This document shows positions 1-7,163 of a stretch of 15,380 nt of DNA, in pieces. The notes under the pieces are model-generated. The model saw only the letters and a list, made by a program, of their open reading frames with translations, searched no databases and had not been told where the DNA came from. Location of the stretch: NCBI GenBank assembly GCA_903890345.1, contig CAITAV010000069.1:1-15380 (forward strand), given 5' to 3'. A program made the translations under genes and the position numbers. Source of the DNA: an uncultured Actinomycetes bacterium (GTDB lineage Bacteria; Actinomycetota; Actinomycetes; Nanopelagicales; Nanopelagicaceae). How positions within the stretch are numbered: position 1 is the first letter of the stretch; each line of letters starts with the position of its first letter.

Positions 1-810
1 CCATTTCTGTCTGCCCTCGCCGGTGTTGATGAAATCCGCGGAGTAAAGCGCGAAGTTGTTTCTCTAGAAATAGATTTAGATAAAGCACCAGAAACTGTTA
101 GCGATGCCTACCTAAGACTCCACTTGTTATCTCATCGAGTGATTAAACCTCATGGCGCAAATGTTGATGGCATATTTGCAATTTTAAATAATGTGGTTTG
201 GACATCTGTTGGACCATGTCCTGTTGAAAATTTTGAAATTACACGTGCGAAGCTCAAGCAAAAATATGGAGCCATAACTGTTTTAGCTGTTGATAAATTC
301 CCACGAATGGTTGATTACGTCATTCCATCAGGAGTTCGTATTGCAGATGCCGATCGAGTTCGACTTGGGGCTCACCTATCTCCTGGCACAACTGTCATGC
401 ATGAAGGATTTGTTAATTTCAATGCCGGAACACTTGGAACTTCGATGGTTGAAGGACGAATTTCTGCCGGAGTGGTTATTGGTGATGGAACCGATGTTGG
501 CGGTGGAGCTTCAATCATGGGCACACTAAGCGGCGGCGGTAAAGAAGTTATTTCTGTAGGAGAAAAGTGTTTGCTCGGTGCAAACTCCGGACTTGGTATT
601 TCACTTGGCAACAACTGCGTAATTGAGGCCGGTACTTACATAACTGCTGCTGCAAAAGTTAGATTGCCTGATGGCGAAATAGTTAAAGCTTCCTCTTTAT
701 CAGGGGCTAACGATCTTTTGTTTAGACGCAACTCACTCGATGGGTGCCTTGAAGCAATAATGCGAACTGGTTCTTGGGGTGGATTAAATTCAGTTTTGCA
801 CTCTAATTAA
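1..810 (+). CDS. dapD: DapD, tetrahydrodipicolinate N-succinyltransferase (5'-truncated by window edge)
   Basis: The frame is open from base 1 to the TAA at 808-810, giving 269 visible residues. The actinobacterial family is about 317 residues long, so roughly 50 N-terminal residues lie outside the window. The enzyme transfers succinyl from succinyl-CoA to tetrahydrodipicolinate in the succinylase branch of diaminopimelate/lysine synthesis, in the cytoplasm. Visible signatures are [10 protein letters not shown] and [11 protein letters not shown], followed by a left-handed beta-helix region of glycine-rich hexapeptide repeats ([20 protein letters not shown], then [13 protein letters not shown]). 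These are typical of the actinobacterial DapD subgroup rather than the proteobacterial one. An internal TTG at 124 is not the start, because conserved family sequence continues upstream of it. The stop codon interlocks with that of the convergent SpoIID-like gene in the shared bases TTAA. Confidence 0.95.
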   Translation, partial: PFLSALAGVDEIRGVKREVVSLEIDLDKAPETVSDAYLRLHLLSHRVIKPHGANVDGIFAILNNVVWTSVGPCPVENFEITRAKLKQKYGAITVLAVDKFPRMVDYVIPSGVRIADADRVRLGAHLSPGTTVMHEGFVNFNAGTLGTSMVEGRISAGVVIGDGTDVGGGASIMGTLSGGGKEVISVGEKCLLGANSGLGISLGNNCVIEAGTYITAAAKVRLPDGEIVKASSLSGANDLLFRRNSLDGCLEAIMRTGSWGGLNSVLHSN

Positions 811-2054
811 ATCAAGTTAAACCACGCAGATGGTAATTGCGTTCTGCTCCTAAAAGTTTCTCCACGCAACGTAGAAGTTTTTCCATCACTAGAAGTGGCT
901 GTGATTGTTGCAACCGTCCCAGTTGAATTTCGAGAGTCAATACTCAGTGCAATAACATCTGTGAGCAAGAATGCTTTTGCGAGAACTGCCTGAGCCAAAG
1001 AGCGACTCCACGTGAAGTATCGAGGATTAAGAACAGGATCTTGGCTAAATGGATCAGCAACGCTAGATGTAAAACTTCGTTCTTGACCCCATGCATTCAC
1101 ACTCGTTTCTGTTTGCCCTCCACTTGATGAGGTAAAAAATGCTGTGATCGGCAAATTATTTAATGTAATAACTTCGCCTGTACTTTCAGATGTTGAACTA
1201 GCTTGGACTGCAGCTTTCCATAATGGACCGTAAATAGGTTCTGTTTCTTTTGAAAAACCTACAAATGCTTGATCTGAAATGTTGTTGTATACGTTGCAGT
1301 CACAAGCTCTCCTTGGAATTCCAACTTTACTTAGTGCGTATGACCTAGAAGCTATGCCTTGAGCAATTAAAGCCTGCGTTGGCCAGGATGAAGGAACTTC
1401 ACTTATTCCGAAAAGATACTCATCATGAATTCGAACGGTGTTCGTGATCTCCATTCGGTGCCCAATTATCGGTACATTCACAGACTTGACTTGAATCTGT
1501 CCGTATCTATATTTGACACTCTTGGAGTTTATTTTTAACGAAACAGTTGATGGTGCACCATCTAGATAACGAGTGCCTGACCAACGCGCACTCCATAAAG
1601 CGTTTGTACCGATTAGTTGAGAATTTTTGCCCGTAATAATAAATGCAGAAATTTTTGAACCTTGTTGAACAAATGAAATACCAGATTTTGATGTAAGGGA
1701 CGCGGCAGGAATTGCAAGAAGATCTTCACCCACCTCGCCGGCATATAAATTTAGAGCTGAACCTTGGGTTCCGGACTTGAGCGTTGCTTGAGTTAGTAAG
1801 TGACCAATGTTTACGCGGATATTCTGATTGTCAGTGAGTGGAACAATCTGTGTCCCAGCGTAATAATACGAAAGGATTGATTGCGCTTGTTCTCCCGCTA
1901 GCGCTTTACCGCGTGCTCCAATTTGGCTTAAACCCACTCCATGTCCATAACCGGTTCCTTGAAAATTAAATGTTGAAGGAATTTCGGTTGCATTGGCAGG
2001 AGCAATTGAAAGTAGAAGTGTAAAAATTACTACGAGGGTTTTAGAGATCCTCAT
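807..2054 (-). CDS. Secreted SpoIID/LytB-domain protein (probable peptidoglycan-acting)
   Basis: I place the start at ATG 2054; a TTG one codon upstream (2057) is less likely. That gives 415 residues. Residues below are numbered from the TTG. The N terminus is a signal peptide: basic MMRISK, a hydrophobic run, then APANA as a plausible signal-peptidase site near residue 23. After it comes a [17 protein letters not shown] motif (36-52) and [10 protein letters not shown]. The SpoIID core follows: [13 protein letters not shown] with Glu220 at the position of the catalytic acid of Spo[13 protein letters not shown], then a C-D-C motif (252-254) and the SSGGQTE motif (311-317). SpoIID proteins cleave denuded glycan strands in sporulating Firmicutes; LytB proteins enhance amidases. 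The host is presumably non-sporulating, so the likely role is general cell-wall remodelling. The start overlaps the end of the ABC ATPase gene by 14 bases, which implies translational coupling to the exporter operon. Confidence 0.88.
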   Translation of the reverse strand: MRISKTLVVIFTLLLSIAPANATEIPSTFNFQGTGYGHGVGLSQIGARGKALAGEQAQSILSYYYAGTQIVPLTDNQNIRVNIGHLLTQATLKSGTQGSALNLYAGEVGEDLLAIPAASLTSKSGISFVQQGSKISAFIITGKNSQLIGTNALWSARWSGTRYLDGAPSTVSLKINSKSVKYRYGQIQVKSVNVPIIGHRMEITNTVRIHDEYLFGISEVPSSWPTQALIAQGIASRSYALSKVGIPRRACDCNVYNNISDQAFVGFSKETEPIYGPLWKAAVQASSTSESTGEVITLNNLPITAFFTSSSGGQTETSVNAWGQERSFTSSVADPFSQDPVLNPRYFTWSRSLAQAVLAKAFLLTDVIALSIDSRNSTGTVATITATSSDGKTSTLRGETFRSRTQLPSAWFNLI

Positions 2055-2877
2055 CAATTGCAGAGCTCTTTCCTAGGTGCAAGAAATCTTGATACTCATC
2101 AATTACTTGGTTGGGATTTCCACGAGTTACGAGCTTGCCTTTATGTAACCAGGCAACGTCATTACAAATTTCACGAAGAGTTGCCATTGCATGGCTAACC
2201 AAAATTAGCGCTCGATCTTCGCTACGCAACTCTTTAATTTTATTAAAGCTCTTCTCTTTGAAATGCGCATCTCCAGTACTCAAAGCTTCGTCAACAATCA
2301 AAATATCAGGCTGCACTGTTGCAGCGACGGAAAATCCAAGTCGTGCGTACATTCCAGATGAGTATGTACGCATAGGTGCATCAATTGCATCGCCTAGCTC
2401 AGAGAACTCCGCTATTTCATCAAAGTGATCTTCAATTTCTTTTCTAGTCATTCCTGCAGCAAGCCCGCCCAAATGGACATTTGCTCGACCAGACATTGCT
2501 GGATTAAAACCAATTCCGAGTGCAAGCAAAGTGCTAACGCTTCCAAATACTTCTATGCGACCTTTTGTTGGCGGAATAATTCCTGCAATTGTGCGCATCA
2601 GAGATGACTTGCCCGCTCCATTTGTGCCAATCACACCAAGCACTTGGCCGTATGTCACATCAAGATTTACATTATCTAGAGCTTGCACAACACGCGTTTG
2701 TTTCGTTCCGCGTCCTAATGATTTTACTCGCGCCTTAAGCGTTGGTCTGCGATCAATGGCAGTTGTATAAGTTAGACCTAAGTTTTGAACCGAAACCGCA
2801 AGGTCACCTGTTTTATGATTTATGTTAGAGGCGGACAGCGAACTCACGCTCCCTAGATAAAAAGAAATATGTTCCAA
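2041..2877 (-). CDS. Polysaccharide ABC exporter, ATP-binding subunit (Wzt/TagH/RfbE type)
   Basis: This is a 278-residue ATPase that powers export of a lipid-linked polysaccharide through the permease encoded just upstream. Visible motifs are Walker A GTNGAGKS (84-91), signature YSSGMYARLGFSVA (172-185), Walker B DILIVDEALSTGD (191-203) and switch His229 in LVSHA. The SSGMYARLGFSVA signature together with LLALGIGFNPAMSGRANV marks the polysaccharide-exporting subfamily. The protein stops soon after the nucleotide-binding domain. It therefore lacks the carbohydrate-binding C-terminal domain of long Wzt proteins and resembles the short TagH/KpsT form. The start is uncertain. TTG 2877 has a GGAG nine bases upstream but overlaps the permease gene by 53 bases; GTG 2847 would shorten the poorly conserved N terminus by ten residues. 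Confidence 0.93.
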   Translation of the reverse strand: MEHISFYLGSVSSLSASNINHKTGDLAVSVQNLGLTYTTAIDRRPTLKARVKSLGRGTKQTRVVQALDNVNLDVTYGQVLGVIGTNGAGKSSLMRTIAGIIPPTKGRIEVFGSVSTLLALGIGFNPAMSGRANVHLGGLAAGMTRKEIEDHFDEIAEFSELGDAIDAPMRTYSSGMYARLGFSVAATVQPDILIVDEALSTGDAHFKEKSFNKIKELRSEDRALILVSHAMATLREICNDVAWLHKGKLVTRGNPNQVIDEYQDFLHLGKSSAIDEDL

Positions 2878-3652
2878 TTAATAGAACTCCGAGCGCCCAC
2901 CCTGTTGCTGCAAGCATGCTAGATAGTTGCGGAGTTTGGGCGTGAACAATCGAAAGCGACCATGATTCTAAAATCGAAAAGAGCGGGTTGAAGTGTTCTA
3001 GAACTCTCAATTCTGGTTTCAGGGCTGATGCTTCATAAAGAATCGGTGACAAGTAAAGCAAGGTTCTAATTAGATATGGCAAAAAGCTGGCGATATCTCG
3101 AAAATACACATTTACCGTTGAAATAAGAATTGCTACACCTAGTGAAAAAATAAGTGTTATGAGAATGATTGGAATTGACCATAACATTTCCCAGCCAAAG
3201 GGCAAGCCCAGCACTGTGCGCATGATCATGAAAACGAGCAAAGTTGGAATAAATTTAAAAAACGCAATTACAGTTGCTGAAATCGGCAGCATCATTCGAG
3301 GAAAAGCAGTGTTGAGAATCAAACGTTGTCCGGCAGTTACGGATTTAACTCCCCCGCTTAAACTATTGCTGACTAAATAAAAGAGGAAAAGACTCGCAGT
3401 GAGGTGCCCATATCGAATTGCACCTCCAGAGCCACCGATTATGACAATCAATAAGAAATAAACAGCTGAAAGCATCAATGGATTAAGGATTAACCAGAGT
3501 TGTCCAAAAATTGAATCGAAGTGCTGTTCTCGTAATTCAGATCGAGAATATTCCGAAATAAAAGTTCTGCGTGACCAGAGTGATCGCCAATACTTACGAA
3601 GTGGTGGCAGGCCTGCTCTAAATGGTTCGTATACCTGCAATGGCGTGCTCAC
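2825..3652 (-). CDS. Polysaccharide ABC exporter, ABC-2 type permease (Wzm/TagG type)
   Basis: This 275-residue inner-membrane permease belongs to the ABC-2 family and forms the channel for the glycan exporter with the downstream ATPase. After a cytoplasmic N terminus of about 50 residues (with RSELREQHFDSIFGQLW, a typical coupling/entry motif leading to LILNPL), about six hydrophobic segments can be seen: roughly 53-73, 80-98, 118-140, 155-180, 190-207 and 245-265. NVYFRDIASFLPYL (181-194) is the conserved Asn-x-x-x-Arg-Asp region of this subfamily. The start is GTG 3652; an in-frame TGA lies 21 bases upstream, so no much longer form is possible. There is no clear Shine-Dalgarno. Instead a perfect dyad and a TANNNT box lie directly before the start. 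The 3' end overlaps the ATPase gene. Confidence 0.92.
   Translation of the reverse strand: MSTPLQVYEPFRAGLPPLRKYWRSLWSRRTFISEYSRSELREQHFDSIFGQLWLILNPLMLSAVYFLLIVIIGGSGGAIRYGHLTASLFLFYLVSNSLSGGVKSVTAGQRLILNTAFPRMMLPISATVIAFFKFIPTLLVFMIMRTVLGLPFGWEMLWSIPIILITLIFSLGVAILISTVNVYFRDIASFLPYLIRTLLYLSPILYEASALKPELRVLEHFNPLFSILESWSLSIVHAQTPQLSSMLAATGWALGVLLIGTYFFLSREREFAVRL
2887..2890 (-). promoter_or_regulatory. Ribosome binding site GGAG supporting the TTG start of the ABC ATPase
   Basis: Read on the minus strand, GGAG is followed by nine bases and then TTG at 2877. This is a normal Shine-Dalgarno spacing and is the main reason for preferring that start over GTG 2847, where the only purine-rich bases are directly against the codon. 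The site lies inside the 3' end of the permease gene. Confidence 0.45.
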
Positions 3653-3654
3653 GG

Positions 3655-3679
3655 AGTACAGGCTACATCAGCCTGTACT
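3655..3679. repeat. Perfect inverted repeat, 10-bp arms with 5-base centre
   Basis: On the plus strand the arms are AGTACAGGCT (3655-3664) and AGCCTGTACT (3670-3679), exact reverse complements around ACATC. The dyad nearly fills the 30-base gap between the stop of the glycosyltransferase gene (TAA at 3685-3683) and the GTG of the permease (3652). No T-run follows it in the direction of transcription, so it is not a standard intrinsic terminator. It covers the TAGCCT box proposed as the permease -10 element. It could be an operator for a dimeric regulator, or an RNA hairpin that limits readthrough or initiation at the permease start. Confidence 0.75.
3660..3665 (-). promoter_or_regulatory. Candidate -10 box (TAGCCT) for a leaderless permease transcript
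   Basis: Read on the minus strand, TAGCCT fits the actinobacterial TANNNT pattern and is followed by seven bases and then the GTG start at 3652. Transcription would begin at or within one base of the start codon, which would explain why the permease has no Shine-Dalgarno. The box lies in one arm of the dyad at 3655-3679. It is only a pattern match, with no convincing -35. Confidence 0.35.
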
Positions 3680-3682
3680 TAC

Positions 3683-4693
3683 TTAGCGTTCTGTGGGTGC
3701 AAGAGTCTTGGGTGATGTGAGAAATCCAAGGCCCCACGACATCTGCATTGTGAATAAAACGATTGGCAAAAGAATTCTTTCGATAATTCCTTTTCCTATT
3801 AATAGCGAAGCCAAAATTAAGAAAATTCCATAAATTGCTGCTGGAATTATAAATAGATTGTTCAAAGTTACCGCCAAAACAATTGATGCTAAGGCAGCAA
3901 CTAAAGAAAATGGTGGTGCTAAATAACGATAATTAATAGTTCCTTTGTGTCTGCGCGAAACAACCCTGCGCCATCTTCCATACTCAAAATACTGTTTTGC
4001 TAAGGCCTTTACTGTTGAACGAGGGCGATACGTAACGTGCAATCGCGGATCAAAAAATATCTTTCCGCCCGCTTGTCGAAGACGAAAATTTAATTCCCAA
4101 TCTTGTGCACGGATAAATCTCTCATCGAAACCTCCTACAGCAATAACTGCAGCGCGAAGAAATACTCCAAGATAAACCGTGTCAACATATCCGGAATCAC
4201 CACCTGTATGAAATCTCGAAGCACCAACACCAAATGGGCTGCGCATTGCTCTGGCAACCGCCTTTTCAAAGGATGAAACTCCTTGCGCGCCCATGATTCC
4301 ACCGACATTGACAGCGCCACTTGATTTCATTACTTCAATGGCAAGTGAAATATAATTTCGTTGAATTTCTGCATGTGCATCCACTCTGACTATCACAGGG
4401 TTACTTGATTTGTTTAAAGCTAGATTTAATCCCGCTGCAGTTCTGCCACTTGGATTATTTACAAGTAAAATTCTCTTATCAGCCAAGGCTAAGCGTTCTG
4501 CTATTTCATTAGTTTTATCTTTTGACGGGCCAAGTGCCAAAATGATTTCTAGCGTTCCGGCATAATCTTGAGAAAGTATGGATTGAACAGCATTTGCTAA
4601 ATGCAGTTCTTCATTCAGGACAGGTAAGACGACAGAAACAGCGGGCAACTGTGTTCCCGGTGAGAGAGATAACTCAATTCCTGATGTCGCCAT
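3683..4693 (-). CDS. Membrane-anchored family 2 glycosyltransferase (ExoA-like)
   Basis: The 336-residue protein has an N-terminal GT-A domain and C-terminal membrane segments. VSVVLPVLNEE (19-29) is the nucleotide-sugar binding start, VRVDAHAEI (102-110) carries the DxH form of the DxD metal motif, and RAQDWELNFRLRQAGG (195-210) is the acceptor/catalytic region. The VDAHA form is characteristic of the ExoA-like succinoglycan glycosyltransferases. Two or three hydrophobic segments lie at about 260-277, 279-298 and 306-325, so the enzyme probably works on a lipid-linked acceptor at the inner face of the membrane. The sugar donor cannot be told from sequence. It is the first gene of the minus-strand cluster and is divergent from the LCP gene with only 36 bases between the start codons. 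The start is ATG 4693, with AGGGG too close to be a good Shine-Dalgarno. Confidence 0.9.
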   Translation of the reverse strand: MATSGIELSLSPGTQLPAVSVVLPVLNEELHLANAVQSILSQDYAGTLEIILALGPSKDKTNEIAERLALADKRILLVNNPSGRTAAGLNLALNKSSNPVIVRVDAHAEIQRNYISLAIEVMKSSGAVNVGGIMGAQGVSSFEKAVARAMRSPFGVGASRFHTGGDSGYVDTVYLGVFLRAAVIAVGGFDERFIRAQDWELNFRLRQAGGKIFFDPRLHVTYRPRSTVKALAKQYFEYGRWRRVVSRRHKGTINYRYLAPPFSLVAALASIVLAVTLNNLFIIPAAIYGIFLILASLLIGKGIIERILLPIVLFTMQMSWGLGFLTSPKTLAPTER

Positions 4694-4702
4694 AACCCCT
4701 AC

Positions 4703-4708
4703 ACGCTA
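4703..4708 (-). promoter_or_regulatory. Candidate -10 box (TAGCGT) for the glycosyltransferase-led operon
   Basis: On the minus strand TAGCGT matches TANNNT and lies nine bases before ATG 4693, so the transcript would have a leader of about three bases. The site is in the 36-base divergent spacer, about ten bases from the box proposed for the LCP gene on the other strand. It is weaker than the other candidates because the spacing is longer. Confidence 0.25.
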
Positions 4709-4717
4709 TCGTCCAAG

Positions 4718-4723
4718 TACGCT
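4718..4723 (+). promoter_or_regulatory. Candidate -10 box (TACGCT) for a leaderless LCP transcript
   Basis: TACGCT is followed by exactly six bases and then the GTG start at 4730, so the predicted transcription start is the G of the start codon. No Shine-Dalgarno sequence is present in the spacer. The same layout occurs before accD and the terminal mutase gene in this window. Confidence 0.4.
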
Positions 4724-4729
4724 CTACCC

Positions 4730-5842
4730 GTGAATACTACGCGAGGAATTCGAACGCTTACTGTTTTATCAGTCAGCGTTGTTCTCGTATCTGCAATTTC
4801 TTGGCTTGGACTTGGACAAGTCAGTGGATCTATTAAGCGCATTGACGTATTCGGTAAATTAGATTCACGTCCAGAAAAATCCTCGACTGCTCTGAATTAC
4901 TTACTGGTCGGATCCGATACGCGCGAAGGTCTGACAAAAGAACAGATGAAAATTTTGCGAGTTGGCAGTACTAAAACTGCTGCCGGTGGTCGTTCTGACA
5001 CCATGTTGCTTGTTCATATAAGTAAAGCTCGAGATAAGGCAATGATCATTTCATTACCTAGAGATTCTCTCGTAACAATTCCGGCTCATCGAAGCACAGA
5101 TGGAACAAAAGACATTGGTGTGAGTAAATCTAAAATTAATGCTGCCTTCGCTTGGGGTGGGGCGCCTCTATTAATTGAAACTGTTGAACTGGCGACAAAT
5201 TTGCGAATTGATCATTACATTGAAATTAACTTTGCTGGTTTCGCTGGAATCGTTGATGCACTGGGTGGTATTCAGGTATGTACGAAGAAAGATATTGACG
5301 ACCCGAAGAGTCACTTAGTTTTGGCAGCGGGTGTGCATACACTCAATGGAATCGAGTCCCTTAAATATGTGCGCACAAGAGACTTTGATGGACTTGGCGA
5401 TATTGGACGTATGCAACGTCAGCAACAATTTATGAGTTCTGTACTCAGAAAAGCCACAAGCACAGGAGTTCTGCTCAATCCAATTAAACTTGTAAATTTC
5501 TTCAATGCAGCAATTGCGACAGTGAAAATGGATTCTGGTTTAAACGAATCAGATCTCATTACATTAGGTAAGCAATTAAAAAATCTATCTGCAAGTAAGG
5601 TGCGAACCCTCACGGTGCCACTTGGAAATGCAAATGCCTATGAGCCTGGTGTTGGTTCGGTTGTAACGTGGGATCCAGTTCTTGCACCTGAACTTTTCCA
5701 AAGATTACGTGACGATTTATCTATAGTCGATGAAGTTACCCCCTCACCTAGCGCTTCTACTACAGAAAAACCAAAGACAACGTTGATTGATAAATTTAAG
5801 ACACGTACCGCTGATGAAAATCCGTGCGGGGAACTGAAATAG
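4730..5842 (+). CDS. LytR-CpsA-Psr (LCP) family cell-wall glycopolymer ligase
   Basis: LCP enzymes transfer undecaprenyl-phosphate-linked glycopolymers onto peptidoglycan outside the membrane. The 370-residue protein has a short cytoplasmic start, one membrane segment (about 9-28) and an extracellular LCP domain (about 55-235). Key residues of the family are visible: GSDTR (61-65), GGRSDTM (86-92), SLPRDS (108-113), YVRTRD (213-218) and RMQRQQQF (227-234), with KINAAFAWGG and NFAGFAGIVDALGGI between them. A Ser/Thr/Pro/Lys-rich linker follows near 340-355. The tail ends in DENPCGELK with Cys366, which could pair with Cys184 in GGIQVC; that disulfide is inference. The start is GTG 4730 with no Shine-Dalgarno. 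It is divergent from the glycan exporter cluster and 10 bases upstream of ugd, in keeping with attachment of the exported, possibly uronic-acid-containing polymer to the wall. Confidence 0.93.
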   Translation: MNTTRGIRTLTVLSVSVVLVSAISWLGLGQVSGSIKRIDVFGKLDSRPEKSSTALNYLLVGSDTREGLTKEQMKILRVGSTKTAAGGRSDTMLLVHISKARDKAMIISLPRDSLVTIPAHRSTDGTKDIGVSKSKINAAFAWGGAPLLIETVELATNLRIDHYIEINFAGFAGIVDALGGIQVCTKKDIDDPKSHLVLAAGVHTLNGIESLKYVRTRDFDGLGDIGRMQRQQQFMSSVLRKATSTGVLLNPIKLVNFFNAAIATVKMDSGLNESDLITLGKQLKNLSASKVRTLTVPLGNANAYEPGVGSVVTWDPVLAPELFQRLRDDLSIVDEVTPSPSASTTEKPKTTLIDKFKTRTADENPCGELK

Positions 5843-5845
5843 AAT
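5840..5845 (+). promoter_or_regulatory. Candidate internal -10 box (TAGAAT) for ugd, overlapping the LCP stop codon
   Basis: The TAG stop codon of the LCP gene is the first half of TAGAAT, a close match to the bacterial -10 consensus. Seven bases then separate it from ATG 5853. The spacer has no Shine-Dalgarno. An internal leaderless transcript would let ugd be expressed independently of the LCP gene. Confidence 0.4.
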
Positions 5846-5852
5846 CACGGCT

Positions 5853-7163
5853 ATGGCACTGAAACTCTCTGTGGTTGGTTGCGGATATTTGGGCGCTACT
5901 CACGCCGCCTGCATGTCATCCCTTGGATTCGAAGTAATCGGTGTTGATACAGATCCTGAAAAAATCGCGATGTTATCTAAAGGTGAGCTACCTTTTTACG
6001 AACCTGGGCTCGACACATTACTGGCTAGCGAAATTAAAACTGGTCGACTAACTTTCACAACGGATTTCTCAGCGGTCGCCGATGCTGATGTTCATTTCAT
6101 TTGTGTTGGAACTCCACAGAGCAAAGATGGACTCGCGGCAGATCTGACATATGTTAAATCTGCTGTTCAAGCGATTGCTCCTCACTTAAAAAATGGTTCT
6201 TTAGTTGTTGGAAAATCCACTGTTCCAGTCGGAACAGCGCAAGGTTTGCGCGCACAGTTAGCACAGAGCGCACCACAAGCCGACTTAGCGTGGAACCCAG
6301 AGTTTCTGCGAGAAGGATTTGCTGTTGAAGACACGCTCACCCCAAATCGCTTAGTAGTAGGTGTTGCCAATGACCGTGCCGAAGAAATTCTAAAAGAAGT
6401 TTACAAACCAATAATTGATTTAGGCACACCATGGATTAGAGCAGATCTTCCAACTTCAGAGTTAGTAAAGGTTGCAGCAAATTCTTTTCTCGCAACAAAA
6501 ATCTCTTTCATCAATGCTATGGCTGAAGTATGTGAAGCAGCCGGTGGCGATGTAACCGTTCTGGCTAAAGCAATTGGTTATGACCCACGAATTGGAAATC
6601 GCTTCCTGCAAGCCGGAATCGGTTTTGGTGGCGGATGTCTTCCTAAAGATATTCGTGCGTTCATGGCACGTGCTGAAGAATTAGGTGCAAAGCAAGCACT
6701 CGAATTTCTGCGTGAAATCGATGCAATCAATCTACGTGCGCGTCAACGCGTTATCGATGTTGTACGTGCTGAACTAACAGATGACCTTTCGGCATACAAA
6801 ATTGCCGTTCTGGGCGCAGCATTTAAACCTGACAGTGATGATGTTCGAGATTCTCCTGCGCTAGATATTGCTGCACAATTACAAGCAGCCGGTGCTTCTG
6901 TCATCGTTCACGATCCAAAAGCCATTGAAAATGCTCGCAAACGTTTTCCAAAATTGGGTTTCGCCGTAACTGTTCAAGAGTGCGTAAAGGAATCAGATTT
7001 GATTTTGCACCTAACAGAATGGCGCGAATACAGAGAATTAGATCCAAAGGCTTTGGCATCGCTTGTAAAGAAAAAGATAGTAATCGATGGCAGAAATGCA
7101 CTCGACCGTGACAAGTGGCGCGCTGCAGGGTGGCAATTTCATGCGTTAGGTCGCTCCGATTAA
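5853..7163 (+). CDS. ugd: UDP-glucose 6-dehydrogenase
   Basis: The enzyme oxidises UDP-glucose to UDP-glucuronate with two NAD+ in the cytoplasm, supplying uronic acid for surface glycans. The 436-residue length is normal for the bacterial family. The N-terminal Rossmann domain begins VVGCGYLG (7-14) with VDTD (31-34). Then follow VGTPQ (85-89), KSTVPVGT (121-128), NPEFLREGFAVED (148-160), the central helix ELVKVAANSFLATKISFINA (203-222) and the catalytic GFGGGCLPKD with Cys262. The C-terminal UDP-binding domain has AFKPDSDDVRDSPALDI. GDP-mannose dehydrogenases share this fold, but the overall motif set and the ATKISFINA helix favour the UDP-glucose enzyme. It lies directly after the LCP gene and close to the polysaccharide exporter, so it probably feeds that glycan. 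The preceding 10 bases contain no Shine-Dalgarno. Confidence 0.95.
   Translation: MALKLSVVGCGYLGATHAACMSSLGFEVIGVDTDPEKIAMLSKGELPFYEPGLDTLLASEIKTGRLTFTTDFSAVADADVHFICVGTPQSKDGLAADLTYVKSAVQAIAPHLKNGSLVVGKSTVPVGTAQGLRAQLAQSAPQADLAWNPEFLREGFAVEDTLTPNRLVVGVANDRAEEILKEVYKPIIDLGTPWIRADLPTSELVKVAANSFLATKISFINAMAEVCEAAGGDVTVLAKAIGYDPRIGNRFLQAGIGFGGGCLPKDIRAFMARAEELGAKQALEFLREIDAINLRARQRVIDVVRAELTDDLSAYKIAVLGAAFKPDSDDVRDSPALDIAAQLQAAGASVIVHDPKAIENARKRFPKLGFAVTVQECVKESDLILHLTEWREYRELDPKALASLVKKKIVIDGRNALDRDKWRAAGWQFHALGRSD

Noticed and set aside
807..2054. Sporulation gene as evidence that the host forms endospores
   Set aside because: SpoIID/LytB domains are common in non-sporulating Actinobacteria, and no other sporulation gene is present here.
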